A stretch of 64,000 bases of DNA from Candidatus Zixiibacteriota bacterium (GCA_022614805.1 JAKEHY010000037.1:15331-79330), one strand, 5' to 3'; positions 8,850-18,290 are shown, counted from the stretch's first letter. Made by a program: numbers and translations. The notes: generated by a model not told the origin, from the letters alone.

Positions 8850-9378
8850 AAACATCTACTTCTGCGGGTTTATGGGCTCCGGCAAGTCCTCCGTGGCCAA
8901 GCGGCTGGCCGCCCGGCTGGGGTGGTCGTACGTGGACGTCGACCGGGAGGTGGAGAAACTGGAGAACAAAAAAATTTCCGATATTTTCGCTACCCGGGGG
9001 GAGGCCTATTTCCGCTCCCGGGAAGAGGAGATGATTGACTGGGCCTCCCGCTCGGAACGAAAAGTCGTTTCCCTGGGGGGCGGGGCGCTTTTGTCCCTGC
9101 GCAATCGGCAAAAAATTTTTGACACCGGCCTTCTCGTCTGGCTGTCCGCCTCTCCCCAAATTCTTTTGGAGCGGCTGACCAAAAGCTACCTGCGGCCGCT
9201 CGTGAAGCCGGAGTGGCAGGAAAACGGCCGTCCCTCGCCCGCTTTTTTGGATTTCCTGGCCGAACGGGAAAAGGAGTACCGCCGGGCGCACTTTTCCATC
9301 ACCACCGACGGCAAGTCCTCCGAGCAGGCGGCCGATGAGCTGTTCCGGTTTTTGAAGGGAAAATTTGATGTCGCCTGA
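8830..9378 (+). CDS. aroK: Shikimate kinase
   Basis: The 182-residue enzyme phosphorylates shikimate at the 3-hydroxyl. The Walker A loop is GFMGSGKSSVAKRLA, followed by the shikimate-binding DVDREVE, EAYFRSREEEMI and LGGGALL motifs. The ATG at 8830 keeps the normal short N-terminus before the first strand; a longer in-frame start would lie deeper in the Gate gene. The 3' end overlaps aroB by 11 bases. Confidence 0.94.
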   Translation: MPKLEGKNIYFCGFMGSGKSSVAKRLAARLGWSYVDVDREVEKLENKKISDIFATRGEAYFRSREEEMIDWASRSERKVVSLGGGALLSLRNRQKIFDTGLLVWLSASPQILLERLTKSYLRPLVKPEWQENGRPSPAFLDFLAEREKEYRRAHFSITTDGKSSEQAADELFRFLKGKFDVA

Positions 9379-10498
9379 ACTTTTCATAAAAACCCCCAAT
9401 CTAACCTATCCCGTCTTCGTCCAGCGAGGCATCCGCCGCCGGCTGGGGAATTTGATTGGTGAACTGGGCACTTTTGAGGGGATGGTGGTAATTACCGACC
9501 GAACGGTGGCCGGTCACCATTTTGCCTCCATCGAGGGAGTGCTCCCTCCACCGGCGCACTTTATCGTGATACCGGAAGGGGAGGCTTCCAAGTCACTGGG
9601 GGAATACGAACGGGTGATGGGGGAGTTGCTGCAGAAAAAGCTGGGGCGGGACTTTTTACTCGTTGCCTTCGGCGGCGGTGTGGTGGGGGATTTGGCCGGA
9701 TACATTGCTGCCACCTACAAGCGGGGCGTGCCGTATCTGCAATTGCCGACCACACTTTTAGCGCAGGTCGATTCCTCCGTCGGGGGCAAAGTCGGCATCA
9801 ACCACCCCCTCGGGAAGAACCTTATAGGAGCCTTATACCATCCCAAAGCGGTCGTCATCGACCCGGAGTTTTTGCTGACCTTGCCCCGCCGCGAGGTTAT
9901 TTCCGGGTTTGCCGAGGTGGTCAAATGTGCCTTCCTGAAGAAGGATGGTTTCTTTGCCGGATTAAAACGGCAATTGCCCAAATTTCTGGACGGTGATTGG
10001 AGCGGCATCGAAGATATCATTCTGCACGCCCTGCTGGTGAAGGCCGAACTGGTCGAACAGGACGAGGAAGACCGGAGCGTCCGCCACTATTTGAATCTGG
10101 GGCACACCTTCGGGCACGCCCTCGAACAGGCCACCGGCTTTAGCACCCTCCGTCACGGTGAAGCGGTCATTTTGGGGATGGCGTCCGCTTTTCAAGCGGC
10201 CCTCTTTTCCGGCCGAATAGTAAAGGAAGAATGCGAAGAAGCGCTTGCGCTTCTCGAAATTCTAGGGAATGAAATTTCCGTTCCCAAAGTGGATTTGTCC
10301 TCGGTTTTGAAAGGGATGGAGGTGGACAAGAAAAGAAAAAAGGATGCCTTGGTTTTCGTTTTGCCCATTTCTATTGGGGCAGTCGAAATTGTGGAGCATC
10401 TGGACGAAAAAGTCATCCGCGACAGTTTAAACTTCGCTTTGAACTGGGCCATGGGACTGAAAACAAAGCCTGTCCGGTCAGGAAAAGTGGAAAAATGA
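9368..10498 (+). CDS. aroB: 3-dehydroquinate synthase
   Basis: The 376-residue NAD- and metal-dependent enzyme converts DAHP to 3-dehydroquinate. Diagnostic segments are FGGGVVGDLAGYIAATYKRG, LPTTLLAQVDSSVGGKVGIN, the metal site region GFAEVVKCA and LNLGHTFGHALEQ, then LRHGEAVILGM. ATG at 9368 is preferred over a TTG one codon upstream. It overlaps aroK and its stop overlaps the aroQ ATG. Confidence 0.96.
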   Translation: MSPELFIKTPNLTYPVFVQRGIRRRLGNLIGELGTFEGMVVITDRTVAGHHFASIEGVLPPPAHFIVIPEGEASKSLGEYERVMGELLQKKLGRDFLLVAFGGGVVGDLAGYIAATYKRGVPYLQLPTTLLAQVDSSVGGKVGINHPLGKNLIGALYHPKAVVIDPEFLLTLPRREVISGFAEVVKCAFLKKDGFFAGLKRQLPKFLDGDWSGIEDIILHALLVKAELVEQDEEDRSVRHYLNLGHTFGHALEQATGFSTLRHGEAVILGMASAFQAALFSGRIVKEECEEALALLEILGNEISVPKVDLSSVLKGMEVDKKRKKDALVFVLPISIGAVEIVEHLDEKVIRDSLNFALNWAMGLKTKPVRSGKVEK

Positions 10499-10929
10499 AA
10501 AAAATTTTAATCGTTCACGGGCCGAACTTGGGGCTTTTGGGGGAACGTGAGCCGAAAGTGTACGGCAAAACGACTTTGGCACAGTTGAATGCCCTTTTGG
10601 AAAAAGAAGCCAGACGGCTGAAAGTCGAGCTTAAAATCTTCCAATCCAACTGGGAAGGGGCCATCATCGACTTTCTGACAGCCGAGCGCAAATGGGCGGA
10701 CGCTGTCATCATCAACCCCGGCGCTTTGACTCATTATTCGCTGGCTCTGCGGGACTGCCTTTCCGCCATCGGCCTGCCCGCCATCGAAGTGCATCTCTCC
10801 AACATCGCCGCTCGGGAAGAATTCCGCCGCACTTCCGTCACCGCAGCGGCCTGCCGGGGACAGATTTCCGGCTTTGGCGTAAGAAGTTACCTTTTGGCCT
10901 TGCAGATGCTGGCGGATATGAAGAAGTAA
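10495..10929 (+). CDS. aroQ: 3-dehydroquinate dehydratase, type II
   Basis: The 144-residue enzyme is the dodecameric type II dehydroquinase. It starts with ILIVHGPNLGLLGEREPKVYG, carrying the catalytic Arg and Tyr region. SNWEGAIIDFL, INPGALTHYSLALRD and EVHLSNIAAREEFRRTSV follow. It closes the aromatic operon; the only later-pathway gene not seen here is chorismate synthase (aroC). A hairpin-rich element follows downstream. Confidence 0.95.
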   Translation: MKKILIVHGPNLGLLGEREPKVYGKTTLAQLNALLEKEARRLKVELKIFQSNWEGAIIDFLTAERKWADAVIINPGALTHYSLALRDCLSAIGLPAIEVHLSNIAAREEFRRTSVTAAACRGQISGFGVRSYLLALQMLADMKK

Positions 10930-10943
10930 AAATTCTTTTCCCT

Positions 10944-11017
10944 GTAGCCACGACTTTAGTCGTGGGATTTTCCGACACTTCCCTCGACGGTGCTCGGGAC
11001 AAGAAAGTGTCGGCTAC
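10944..11017. repeat. Composite palindromic intergenic element, GTAG type
   Basis: The element is bounded by inverted GTAGCC (10944-10949) and GGCTAC (11012-11017). Inside are a perfect 8-2-8 hairpin, CCACGACT-TT-AGTCGTGG (10948-10965), and a second inverted pair, CCGACACTT (10972-10980) with AAGTGTCGG (11005-11013). It lies between the convergent aroQ (+) and Cys/Met enzyme (-) genes. It could act as a bidirectional stop structure, but there is no T-run. Its layout matches the hairpin at 25419. Confidence 0.7.
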
Positions 11018-11042
11018 CAGAGCAAGAAAGTCGCGAATAGCA

Positions 11043-12218
11043 TTACCCCAGTGCCTGCTTCAAATCCGAAATCAAATCCCCAGCATCCTCAATCCCGCAG
11101 GAAAGCCGAATCATCCCCTCGGAAACGTCGGCGGCTTTCAGTTCTTTTTTGGAAAATTGGATGTGCGAGGTCAAAACCGGAATGTGGACGGTCGATTCCA
11201 CGCCGCCCAAACTGGTGGCGTGCATAATCAGCTTCAGCCGGTTGACTGTCCGTTTCACCCCTTTCAACCCGCCTTTGACCTCGAAAGCAACCACGCCGCC
11301 GAAACCGCGCATCTGGCTTTTAGCCAATTGATACTGGGGGTGAGAGGGAAGTCCCAAATGGAAAACCCGCTTTACCTTCGGATGGGTGGAAAGGAATTCG
11401 GCCACCTGCTGGGCGTTTTCATTCTGTTTCTGGACCCGAACGGCCAGCGTCTTCATCCCGCGAATCAAAAGAAAGGCCGTTATCGGCTCCAGACAGCCGC
11501 CTAAGATGCGGCGATACAGCTCGATTTTTTTCATCATCTCCTTTGTCCCGGCGGCAAAACCAGCGGTGACATCCGAATGCCCGCCCAAGTACTTGGTGGC
11601 GCTGTGCAGGATGATGTCGATGCCAAAGTCGACTGGGTTCAAGTTGTATGGCGACGCAAAGGTGGCGTCCAGGGCCGTCGGCAGTTTGTGCCTTTTCGCA
11701 ATAGCGGCCGCTTTTTTCAAGTCAACGATATAATTGTTGGGGTTGGTGGGAGATTCGAGGTACAACAGGGCCGTTTTTTTGTTGACGGCCTTTTCCGCTT
11801 CCTCGATTCGGGTGGTGGGAACAAAGCGGGTTTTAATTCCGAGTGTTGGGAGAATTTGAGTCATAAAAGCAAATGTCCCGCCGTAGAGGGTGTTGGCGGA
11901 AACGATTTCCTGTCCTGTTCTTACAAAAGCAAGGATGGTCGAAGTGATGGCGGCCATTCCAGAGGAAAAAACCAGCGCATTTTCGACCTTCTCCAGCCGC
12001 GCCAGCTTCCTTTCGGCAATCTCCAAAGTGGGGTTGGTGTAGCGGGTATAAATGTAGGTATGCGGGTCGCCCACGAGATACTTTTCAAACTCGGCGACCG
12101 TCTTCCATTGAAAGTTAGTGGTCTGGAGAATGGCCGGGGCGACTGCGCCGGCCACTAACTTTCGTTCCTCCCCGGCGTGGGGGGCCAGGGTCTGAAACTT
12201 AGCCGTCGTTCTTCGCAT
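11043..12218 (-). CDS. Cys/Met metabolism PLP-dependent enzyme (cystathionine gamma-synthase/lyase family)
   Basis: The 391-residue enzyme is of the trans-sulfuration family. It has TRYTNPTLEIAERKLARLE, FSSGMAAITS, the LESPTNPN loop, LDATFASP, and the PLP-lysine motif SATKYLGGHSDV. The C-terminal SLGGVESTVHIP and RLSCGIED are standard. Sequence alone does not separate cystathionine gamma-synthase, gamma-lyase and methionine gamma-lyase. It is the last gene of a minus-strand operon, overlapping the upstream membrane-protein gene by 20 bases. Confidence 0.9.
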   Translation of the reverse strand: MRRTTAKFQTLAPHAGEERKLVAGAVAPAILQTTNFQWKTVAEFEKYLVGDPHTYIYTRYTNPTLEIAERKLARLEKVENALVFSSGMAAITSTILAFVRTGQEIVSANTLYGGTFAFMTQILPTLGIKTRFVPTTRIEEAEKAVNKKTALLYLESPTNPNNYIVDLKKAAAIAKRHKLPTALDATFASPYNLNPVDFGIDIILHSATKYLGGHSDVTAGFAAGTKEMMKKIELYRRILGGCLEPITAFLLIRGMKTLAVRVQKQNENAQQVAEFLSTHPKVKRVFHLGLPSHPQYQLAKSQMRGFGGVVAFEVKGGLKGVKRTVNRLKLIMHATSLGGVESTVHIPVLTSHIQFSKKELKAADVSEGMIRLSCGIEDAGDLISDLKQALG

Positions 12219-13146
12219 CGAGCGAAGAGGCCGGGTCCATTACCGGAGTTTTTTCAACTTCCGGCAGGGAGGCCGATTTGACCGGCAAGGGGGGAAGTGA
12301 CTTTAAAATTTCCAGCTCGGCCCCGAACGCAAAGACGCGATAGCCCGATTTGAGCAAGCCGGCCAGTTGCTGACCAAAAATTCCCAAAAAGATGGTCGGC
12401 AGGGAAAGCCCCTTTTCCGCAACCAAAAGGACCGCCGAAAGGAAGAGCTGTCCCCCGAACAGAATAAAATAGCCTGCGACCGTGAGCCTGGGGTTGGCCT
12501 TGACGCAGCGGAAGGCATTCCGAAACGCTTCCAGGGGCTTGCGCTCCTCGGTGACTAAAATCAGCCTGGCAAAATCGCCGGTCAGGTTCACAAAGAGAAA
12601 GGGAAGAGCGGCCAGGAGAAAAACGATGGTTCCCCAGAAGATGCGGCCGAAATATTCAAACGAGTTTGTGAGGAGCGCCGAGAGAGCGGCATAGAGGAGC
12701 CAGCCGGCCAGGAAGGCGAAAAAATAGAGGGCGTAAAGGACCAGCTGCAATATTAGGAGCGGTTTAAAAAAGCGGGCCGAGTCGGCAAAGAAAGTCCAGC
12801 CGGAAACCTTGTACTGCCCGCCGCCGCGGGAATAATCCAGCGAACGGATGGCCCCCCCCAAAAAGAAGAGGTAGCCCAGAGCGACCAGCGGGAGGGCCAG
12901 AAAAAAGCTTGTCCCCAAAATCGTCAAGCTTCCCGGACGGGAGGTGAAAAATTCCAACAGCAGGTTCCAGTCGATTTTTTCCAGAAAGCCTCCCGCCTCC
13001 GCCATTTCGGAAAGGAAGCCGACCAGCGAAAACCCGACCGGCAAAACGACCAGAAGCGAAAAAAGCAGTTTGAAGAGATAGAAGCCGACAGCTAAAGGGA
13101 AGTTCCGCCGCAAAAGCGGAAAACCGCGAAAAAGGATGAGCCACAT
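12199..13146 (-). CDS. Conserved integral membrane protein of unknown function
   Basis: The 315-residue protein has about six hydrophobic spans, starting at the N-terminus (FPLAVGFYLFKLLFSLLVVL) and including LGTSFFLALPLVALGYLFFL, a 40-residue hydrophobic stretch near position 135, and two later helices. The C-terminal ~35 residues are polar. No catalytic motif is visible. Architecture and length resemble glycerophosphoryl-diester-phosphodiesterase-type or DUF4013-type membrane domains, but I cannot assign a family. It lies between the M1 peptidase and the PLP enzyme with tight spacing. Confidence 0.75.
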   Translation of the reverse strand: MWLILFRGFPLLRRNFPLAVGFYLFKLLFSLLVVLPVGFSLVGFLSEMAEAGGFLEKIDWNLLLEFFTSRPGSLTILGTSFFLALPLVALGYLFFLGGAIRSLDYSRGGGQYKVSGWTFFADSARFFKPLLILQLVLYALYFFAFLAGWLLYAALSALLTNSFEYFGRIFWGTIVFLLAALPFLFVNLTGDFARLILVTEERKPLEAFRNAFRCVKANPRLTVAGYFILFGGQLFLSAVLLVAEKGLSLPTIFLGIFGQQLAGLLKSGYRVFAFGAELEILKSLPPLPVKSASLPEVEKTPVMDPASSLDAKNDG

Positions 13147-13147
13147 T

Positions 13148-14971
13148 TTATAAGGCCGTTATCCAGCTGACCAGCGATTCCATCCCGTAAATCATCTGCA
13201 AAACCTGGGCCCAGCCCCCGGCCTTGTTGCCGGAGGTGGTTTTGAAATTGTTGGTGTAGTCGTCTTCCAGCGCGAGCTTGCGCCCTGGATTTATTTCCAC
13301 TGAGCGGATTTTGGCCGGGCCGACCGTTTCCATCCGCTGCGCCTTCGGCTCCCCCGTCCAGGTGGTGTCTTTCACGGCCCCGTTTTCAAAAGTTATCCGC
13401 ACGGCCACCGGAAAGACGAAATTGCCGCGGTTAAAAAGTTCGAACTTTTCTCTGAAGACCTTGTCCTTCTCTTTTTTGGAGGCGATGTTGCCGACGGCAA
13501 AGTCGCACACCGGCGGCGGGCCGTAGAGCCATTTCGTCAAGGGGGTTAAAATCGAGTCCGGCACGAACTCTTCGGCCACCTTCAAAAAGTCCTTGGTGGA
13601 GGGGTGGGAAAATCGATACTTCTCATAATACGTTTGCAACAAAACGTTCGTGCGCAAAGCCCCGATGTGCCGCTCGATGGTGGAGAGCCAGAGGTAGGTT
13701 TTGGCATACACGTTGGAAAAGTAGCGGCGGGGGGAGTCAAACTCCCAGGATTTGGAAGTCAGCGAATCGTAAAGCCCGAAACGCTGCAAGGACAGCGCAC
13801 TCTGCGAAGCGGGAGCCAGTTCCACCCCCAAACGGGTCACGAGAATGGGATGGATGGGGTGATAGCGCTCCAGGATTTTGGCGGTGGTGTAAGTGGTGAA
13901 CCCCTCGTCCAGCCAAGGCTCTTCGAACTGATTGGTGGCGACCAGCTGGTACCAGTACTGATGGGCGATTTCGTGAGCGATGATATCCCGCATAAAAAGT
14001 TTGCCAATCGGGGCCTTTAGCCGGCTGAAGCTGGCGGTTACAAACATCGGAAACTCCATTCCGCTGCCCGCCCCCACCGGTGCCTCGGCGATGACCAACT
14101 TTTTGTAGGGATAAGGGCCGTAGGTGCGGCCGCAATAGCTTAAGGTCGATTCCGCCACGGTGAAGATTTCGGAAAGCTTGGCCGCGCCCGCGGAAGGCCC
14201 GAAAAAAGTTACCAGAACGCCCTGAAAAATCCGGGAGTATTTTTTCGCTTCCGGGCCGGCCATTCCGGCAAAGTCGACCACCGTTTGGGCCTGAAAGTGA
14301 TGCCATCTTTTCTCCCCCAGAAGAGAGTCCCCCAGCGGATAGCCGGTGGCTTCGAAGCCGTAGTCCTTGGGGAGCGTTATCCGGACGTCGTAATCGGCGA
14401 AATTGGAATAGAATTCCGACAAAAAATGGAACGGATAGGCCTTGAAGTCGCCGTCCCCGTCCAGCTTGGCCAAAATCGGATACCACTGGGCAAAGATGAA
14501 AGTTCCATCCTTCGTCCAGCCGATTCGTTCGACCGGCCGGGGGAAATGGGTTTTAAATTTCAGCTCGACGGTGCCGGTTTGACCGGAGCCGATGGGGCTG
14601 CGCAACGGGAGGGTGTAGATGGTTTCATCCAGCCGGGCGCCGGCGGTCAAATCGTTTGCCCCGCCGTCGCTCGCTTTTTCCACCACGAGAAAACCGGAAT
14701 CCAGAAGGGATTTAGGCTCCCCCTTCAACCCGCCCGACTCGCGCATATAGGTGGTGCCGGTGTTGCGGAAAGCGTTGGGATAAAGGTTGAAAATGAGCCG
14801 GTCGAGCGCCCGGGGGGTGCGGTTTTCCAACCGGACGATGCAGACCCCGGAAAATTCCTTTTTGGCCGTGTCCAGTTCCCCTTCAATTTTGTAACTCAAG
14901 AACGGTTTGGGCAAAGTTTGAGCAAGGGTGAGGGAAGGAAAAAGCAAGACAACCCAAGTTAGCTTTCTCAT
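13148..14971 (-). CDS. Secreted M1-family zinc metallopeptidase
   Basis: The 607-residue protein starts with a short signal peptide (about 17 residues ending ...TLAQ). The zinc site is HEIAHQYW (His333, Glu334, His337) with the third ligand Glu356 in WLDEGFTTY. The exopeptidase motif reads GSGMEFP in place of GAMEN. The N-terminal beta domain (residues 25-230) is aminopeptidase N-like. It first cleaves peptides in the periplasm or at the surface (inference). The gene heads a minus-strand operon; a promoter lies 10 bases upstream of the ATG. Confidence 0.9.
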   Translation of the reverse strand: MRKLTWVVLLFPSLTLAQTLPKPFLSYKIEGELDTAKKEFSGVCIVRLENRTPRALDRLIFNLYPNAFRNTGTTYMRESGGLKGEPKSLLDSGFLVVEKASDGGANDLTAGARLDETIYTLPLRSPIGSGQTGTVELKFKTHFPRPVERIGWTKDGTFIFAQWYPILAKLDGDGDFKAYPFHFLSEFYSNFADYDVRITLPKDYGFEATGYPLGDSLLGEKRWHHFQAQTVVDFAGMAGPEAKKYSRIFQGVLVTFFGPSAGAAKLSEIFTVAESTLSYCGRTYGPYPYKKLVIAEAPVGAGSGMEFPMFVTASFSRLKAPIGKLFMRDIIAHEIAHQYWYQLVATNQFEEPWLDEGFTTYTTAKILERYHPIHPILVTRLGVELAPASQSALSLQRFGLYDSLTSKSWEFDSPRRYFSNVYAKTYLWLSTIERHIGALRTNVLLQTYYEKYRFSHPSTKDFLKVAEEFVPDSILTPLTKWLYGPPPVCDFAVGNIASKKEKDKVFREKFELFNRGNFVFPVAVRITFENGAVKDTTWTGEPKAQRMETVGPAKIRSVEINPGRKLALEDDYTNNFKTTSGNKAGGWAQVLQMIYGMESLVSWITAL

Positions 14972-14980
14972 CTCGGGCGG

Positions 14981-15009
14981 AAGATATATCCCGTCCGCGC
15001 TTTTGCCAA
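14981..15009 (-). promoter_or_regulatory. Sigma-70-type promoter of the M1 peptidase operon
   Basis: Read on the minus strand: TTGGCA, 17 bases, TATCTT, then only 9 bases (CCGCCCGAG) to the ATG. The predicted transcript would start close to the start codon, so the mRNA may be leaderless. Confidence 0.55.
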
Positions 15010-15074
15010 CTTTTTTATCCCGATGTGTTTTTCCCTCCCCTTGACTTGTTCCGAGTATCGTCGAGGAAGGGGAG

Positions 15075-15127
15075 AACTGCCCGAGCCGTCCGTACGGACG
15101 GCCAGGGGATTAAGGGAGGGGGCAGTT
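15075..15127. repeat. Nested palindrome with an 18-bp perfect core
   Basis: The core GCCGTCCGTACGGACGGC (15085-15102) is its own reverse complement. It is flanked by AACTGCCC (15075-15082) and GGGCAGTT (15120-15127). It sits between the end of the fumarylacetoacetase-like gene and the M1 promoter, both on the minus strand. There is no T-run, so it is not a standard terminator. Confidence 0.65.
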
Positions 15128-15136
15128 AACGCACAT

Positions 15137-15904
15137 TTATCCCGCCGCCACCCGGTTTCTCAAAACACCAATCCCCTCAATTTCAATTTCGATGACATCC
15201 TCCGGCAGCACGGACCCCACGCCGGCGGGCGTGCCGGTGGAAATGACGTCTCCGGGCAAGAGGGTCATCACGCTGGATATGAAGCTTACCAGCTCAAAGG
15301 GGTTCCAAACCATCCGGGCCGTTTCCCCCTTCTGGCGCACCAGACCATTCTGGCGGGTAGTCAAGTTGAGCTTGGCGGGGTCAAGGCCGGTTACGATCCA
15401 CGGCCCGACCGGGCAAAAGGTGTCGAACGATTTGGCCCGGCTCCACTGAACATCTTTTTTCTGCAGGTTGCGGGCGGTGACGTCGTTCAGGCAGGTGTAA
15501 CCCAAAACATACTTCGGAGCCTCCTCCTTAAAAACCTTGCGGGCCTTTTTGCCTATGACCAGCGCCAACTCCCCCTCAAAGTGCACCTCCAGGCCGCCGC
15601 CGGGATGCACGATTGGCTCCTCCGGGCCGATGAGAGCCGAAGGGGCCTTCAGCGCCAGCACCGGCTCGTCGAACTCTTTTGTCGCCGAAGCGGATTCCTT
15701 GGCATGGTCTTTGTAGTTCAAACCGGTGAGGATAATTTTGGAGGGGGCCACCGGACAGAGCAGCTTCATCTCCCGGAGCGGGAACTTCCTGCCGGTCGGT
15801 TTGTCCGAAATCCAGGGAGGGGCTTCCAGTTCGAAAATGACACTTTCTTCCAGCCGCCCGTAGGAGCGGGTTCCATCCTTGTCGAAAGCCACAAAAGTCG
15901 CCAT
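15137..15904 (-). CDS. Fumarylacetoacetate hydrolase family protein
   Basis: The 255-residue protein has the FAH C-terminal fold used by fumarylpyruvate/acylpyruvate hydrolases and oxaloacetate decarboxylase. It carries GLNYKDHAKE, the metal-binding FEGELALVIGK, GYTCLNDVTARN, KSFDTFCPVGP and the late LLPGDVISTGTPAGVG. A short N-terminal domain (about 55 residues) precedes it. The exact substrate cannot be told. It is the last gene of the MATE/HDAC/FAH operon; its ATG abuts the HDAC stop. Confidence 0.9.
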   Translation of the reverse strand: MATFVAFDKDGTRSYGRLEESVIFELEAPPWISDKPTGRKFPLREMKLLCPVAPSKIILTGLNYKDHAKESASATKEFDEPVLALKAPSALIGPEEPIVHPGGGLEVHFEGELALVIGKKARKVFKEEAPKYVLGYTCLNDVTARNLQKKDVQWSRAKSFDTFCPVGPWIVTGLDPAKLNLTTRQNGLVRQKGETARMVWNPFELVSFISSVMTLLPGDVISTGTPAGVGSVLPEDVIEIEIEGIGVLRNRVAAG

Positions 15905-16843
15905 CTACTCCTCGCTTAAGATTTTAAGATGATTGTGCACCGAACGCGCCAAGGCTTCCAGGTTGTAGCCCCCTTCCAAAACCGAAACCAGTTTCCCTCC
16001 ACATTCTTTTTCGGCCAAATCCGCAACCAGCCGCGACGCTTTCCCAAAGCCCCGGTCACTTACGTTCAAACCGGTCAGAGGGTCGGCCCGGTGGGCGTCA
16101 AAGCCGGCCGAGACCAATATAAACTCCGGTTTGTAGTTTTTTGCCGCCGGCAAAAGTTTTTCTTCAACCGCTCCGACGAATTCCGCGTCACCGCTTCCGG
16201 CCGCCAGGGGAACGTTCAGCGTGGTTCCTTTTCCCTCTTTCTCGCCGGTCTCAAAAGCGGCTCCGGTGCCGGGATAAAAGGGATGCTGGTGCGAGCTGTA
16301 ATAGAAAACTTTCGGGTCGGCATAAAAAATATGCTGGGTGCCGTTGCCGTGGTGGGCATCCCAGTCGACAATTAGAATCCTCAGGTATCCGAACACTTCT
16401 TTTAGGTGTTCGGCTGCGACGGCTATGTTGTTCATGAGGCAAAAACCCATTGCCCGGTCCCGTTCGGCGTGGTGTCCGGGCGGGCGCACGGCGCAAAATG
16501 CGTTTTTCAAATTCCCGCCGTGCACCTCCTCAACCGCCTTGATTACCGCTCCCGCCGCCAGCTTCGCCGCTTGCCAACTTTGGCGGCAACCCGTGGTGTC
16601 CGGGTCTAAAGCGAAGAAACCCTTGGTCTCGGTTTTGGCCAAAAAATTCAGATAATCGATATCGTGCACGCGCGCGAGAGCTTCCAAACTGGCCGGACCG
16701 AAACCGGGCTGGGACAGTCTTTCCAGCATCTTCTCCCTGTTTAACTTTTCGACGATGGCCGCCAGCCGCTCCTTCCGTTCGGGATGCCCCGGCCCGGTTT
16801 CGTGCCGTAAAAAGTCGGGATGATATAAAAATCCGGTCGCCAT
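15905..16843 (-). CDS. Histone deacetylase superfamily enzyme (AcuC/acetylpolyamine amidohydrolase-like)
   Basis: The 312-residue zinc-dependent deacetylase has HPERKERL near the N-terminus, [20 protein letters not shown] with the catalytic His pair, [11 protein letters not shown] (zinc ligands), and [12 protein letters not shown] (third zinc ligand), ending with EGGYN. Likely substrates are acetylated lysines, polyamines or similar amides. The ATG at 16843 lies one base after the MATE stop; an upstream in-frame start at 16867 would overlap MATE and is less likely. Confidence 0.92.
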   Translation of the reverse strand: MATGFLYHPDFLRHETGPGHPERKERLAAIVEKLNREKMLERLSQPGFGPASLEALARVHDIDYLNFLAKTETKGFFALDPDTTGCRQSWQAAKLAAGAVIKAVEEVHGGNLKNAFCAVRPPGHHAERDRAMGFCLMNNIAVAAEHLKEVFGYLRILIVDWDAHHGNGTQHIFYADPKVFYYSSHQHPFYPGTGAAFETGEKEGKGTTLNVPLAAGSGDAEFVGAVEEKLLPAAKNYKPEFILVSAGFDAHRADPLTGLNVSDRGFGKASRLVADLAEKECGGKLVSVLEGGYNLEALARSVHNHLKILSEE

Positions 16844-16844
16844 C

Positions 16845-18242
16845 TTAAACCGCCGACATTCCCGCAACTTTCTTCTTCTTCCATCCCCCGCGTGAAAACC
16901 AGAAAAGCATCACCCCACCCCGGAGGGCGGTAGTCAGGGTAAGCGCCCACCAGATGCCGGCGACCCCCCAACCCAGGAATTGGGCAAAAAAGTAAGCCAG
17001 CGGTATGCGGGCGAGCGACCCCGGAACGGAAATGAGCATCGCCGGCCAGGTGTCGCCGGAACCGGAAAAAGCCCCCTCCAAAACGATTTCAAATCCCATA
17101 AAAATCTGGGAAAGGGCGATGATACGCAGATAGGCCACGGCGGCCTCAATAACCTGCGGGTCGGAGGAAAACAGCTGCACGATGGGATAAGGTAAAATCA
17201 GAAAGACCAGCATCAAAACTCCGGTTACAATAGAGGCATAATAGGTCGTTTTGTAAGCCGCCCGCTGGGCCCCCTCCGGATCTTTCGCTCCCAAATATTG
17301 TCCCACCAGGGTGGCGGCCGCCACCGAAAAGGCAAAGCAGGTCAAAAAGGAGATGGATTCGATGCGGTTGCCGAATCCCAGGGCGGCTAGCGCGAAAACG
17401 CCGAAGGAGGAGGCCAGCTTGTCCAGAAATAAATAAACGATGGTAAAGGCGATGCCGGAAATCGAAATCGGCAACCCGATTTTGACAATTTCCCCTATCG
17501 TTTTAGCGTCCGGTTTGATTTTAGTCGTTATTCCGGGCGCAAAGGAGGGCTTGCGGACGTAAATCAGAACGATAAAAGCGGAAAGCTCGGCGAAATAGGC
17601 GATGCCGGTGGAAAGCCCGGCCCCGCTTATCCCCAAACGGGGAAAAGGACCGAGGCCGAAAATCAGACAGGGATTGAGGGCGATGTTAAAAATCAATGCC
17701 GAGCTGGTCACCATCATCGGAGTTTTGGCGTCGCCCGAGGCCCGGAAAATGGAAGCAATCGTTTCCGCCCCGAAAAGAAAGGGGAGAAAGGCCGAAAGGG
17801 GGGCCAGATACCGATAGCCCAAGGCCGCCACTTCCGGCTCATTACCCATCAAGCGAAAAAAGTATTCCCCCAGGATAACTCCTCCGCTGCCGACGGCGGC
17901 GCCGAAAGTAAGGGCGAAGAAGAAAGCCTGGGTGGCGTAATGCCGAGCCAATTCCGGGCGGCGGGCGCCCAGGCTCCGGGCCACGGTGGCGATAACGCCC
18001 GAAATGACGATATTTAACAGGGAGAAGGCGAGCCACAGGATAAACATCGAGGAGACCACCCCGGCAACGGGCTGGGTTCCCAGTTTGCCGACCCAGAAGA
18101 CGTTCGCTACCGTGTTGGCGGTCTCAAAAAGCATCGCCAAAAAGGCCGGCCAGAAAAGCCGCCAAATCTGGCGCGACAGAGGGCCCGAAAGGGGATGGGA
18201 AAGCTCGGTCGGCAGCGGCGGAGATTCGGGGAGCGTGGTCAT
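16845..18242 (-). CDS. MATE-family multidrug/toxin efflux transporter
   Basis: With ATG at 18242 the protein has 465 residues and about 12 membrane spans in two related halves. Typical MATE segments include [54 protein letters not shown] and [11 protein letters not shown]. It probably couples Na+ or H+ entry to export of organic cations. It heads the operon with the HDAC and FAH-like genes. A longer frame (to 18341) would put about 33 polar residues in front and would span the promoter. Confidence 0.92.
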   Translation of the reverse strand: MTTLPESPPLPTELSHPLSGPLSRQIWRLFWPAFLAMLFETANTVANVFWVGKLGTQPVAGVVSSMFILWLAFSLLNIVISGVIATVARSLGARRPELARHYATQAFFFALTFGAAVGSGGVILGEYFFRLMGNEPEVAALGYRYLAPLSAFLPFLFGAETIASIFRASGDAKTPMMVTSSALIFNIALNPCLIFGLGPFPRLGISGAGLSTGIAYFAELSAFIVLIYVRKPSFAPGITTKIKPDAKTIGEIVKIGLPISISGIAFTIVYLFLDKLASSFGVFALAALGFGNRIESISFLTCFAFSVAAATLVGQYLGAKDPEGAQRAAYKTTYYASIVTGVLMLVFLILPYPIVQLFSSDPQVIEAAVAYLRIIALSQIFMGFEIVLEGAFSGSGDTWPAMLISVPGSLARIPLAYFFAQFLGWGVAGIWWALTLTTALRGGVMLFWFSRGGWKKKKVAGMSAV

Positions 18243-18290
18243 TTTAGGTTTGCCTTTTCCAATTGAACTTTTATTTTGGCAAAGTTTGGA

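Noticed and set aside
15085-15102. The 18-bp palindrome as a terminator
   Set aside because: No T-run follows on either strand.
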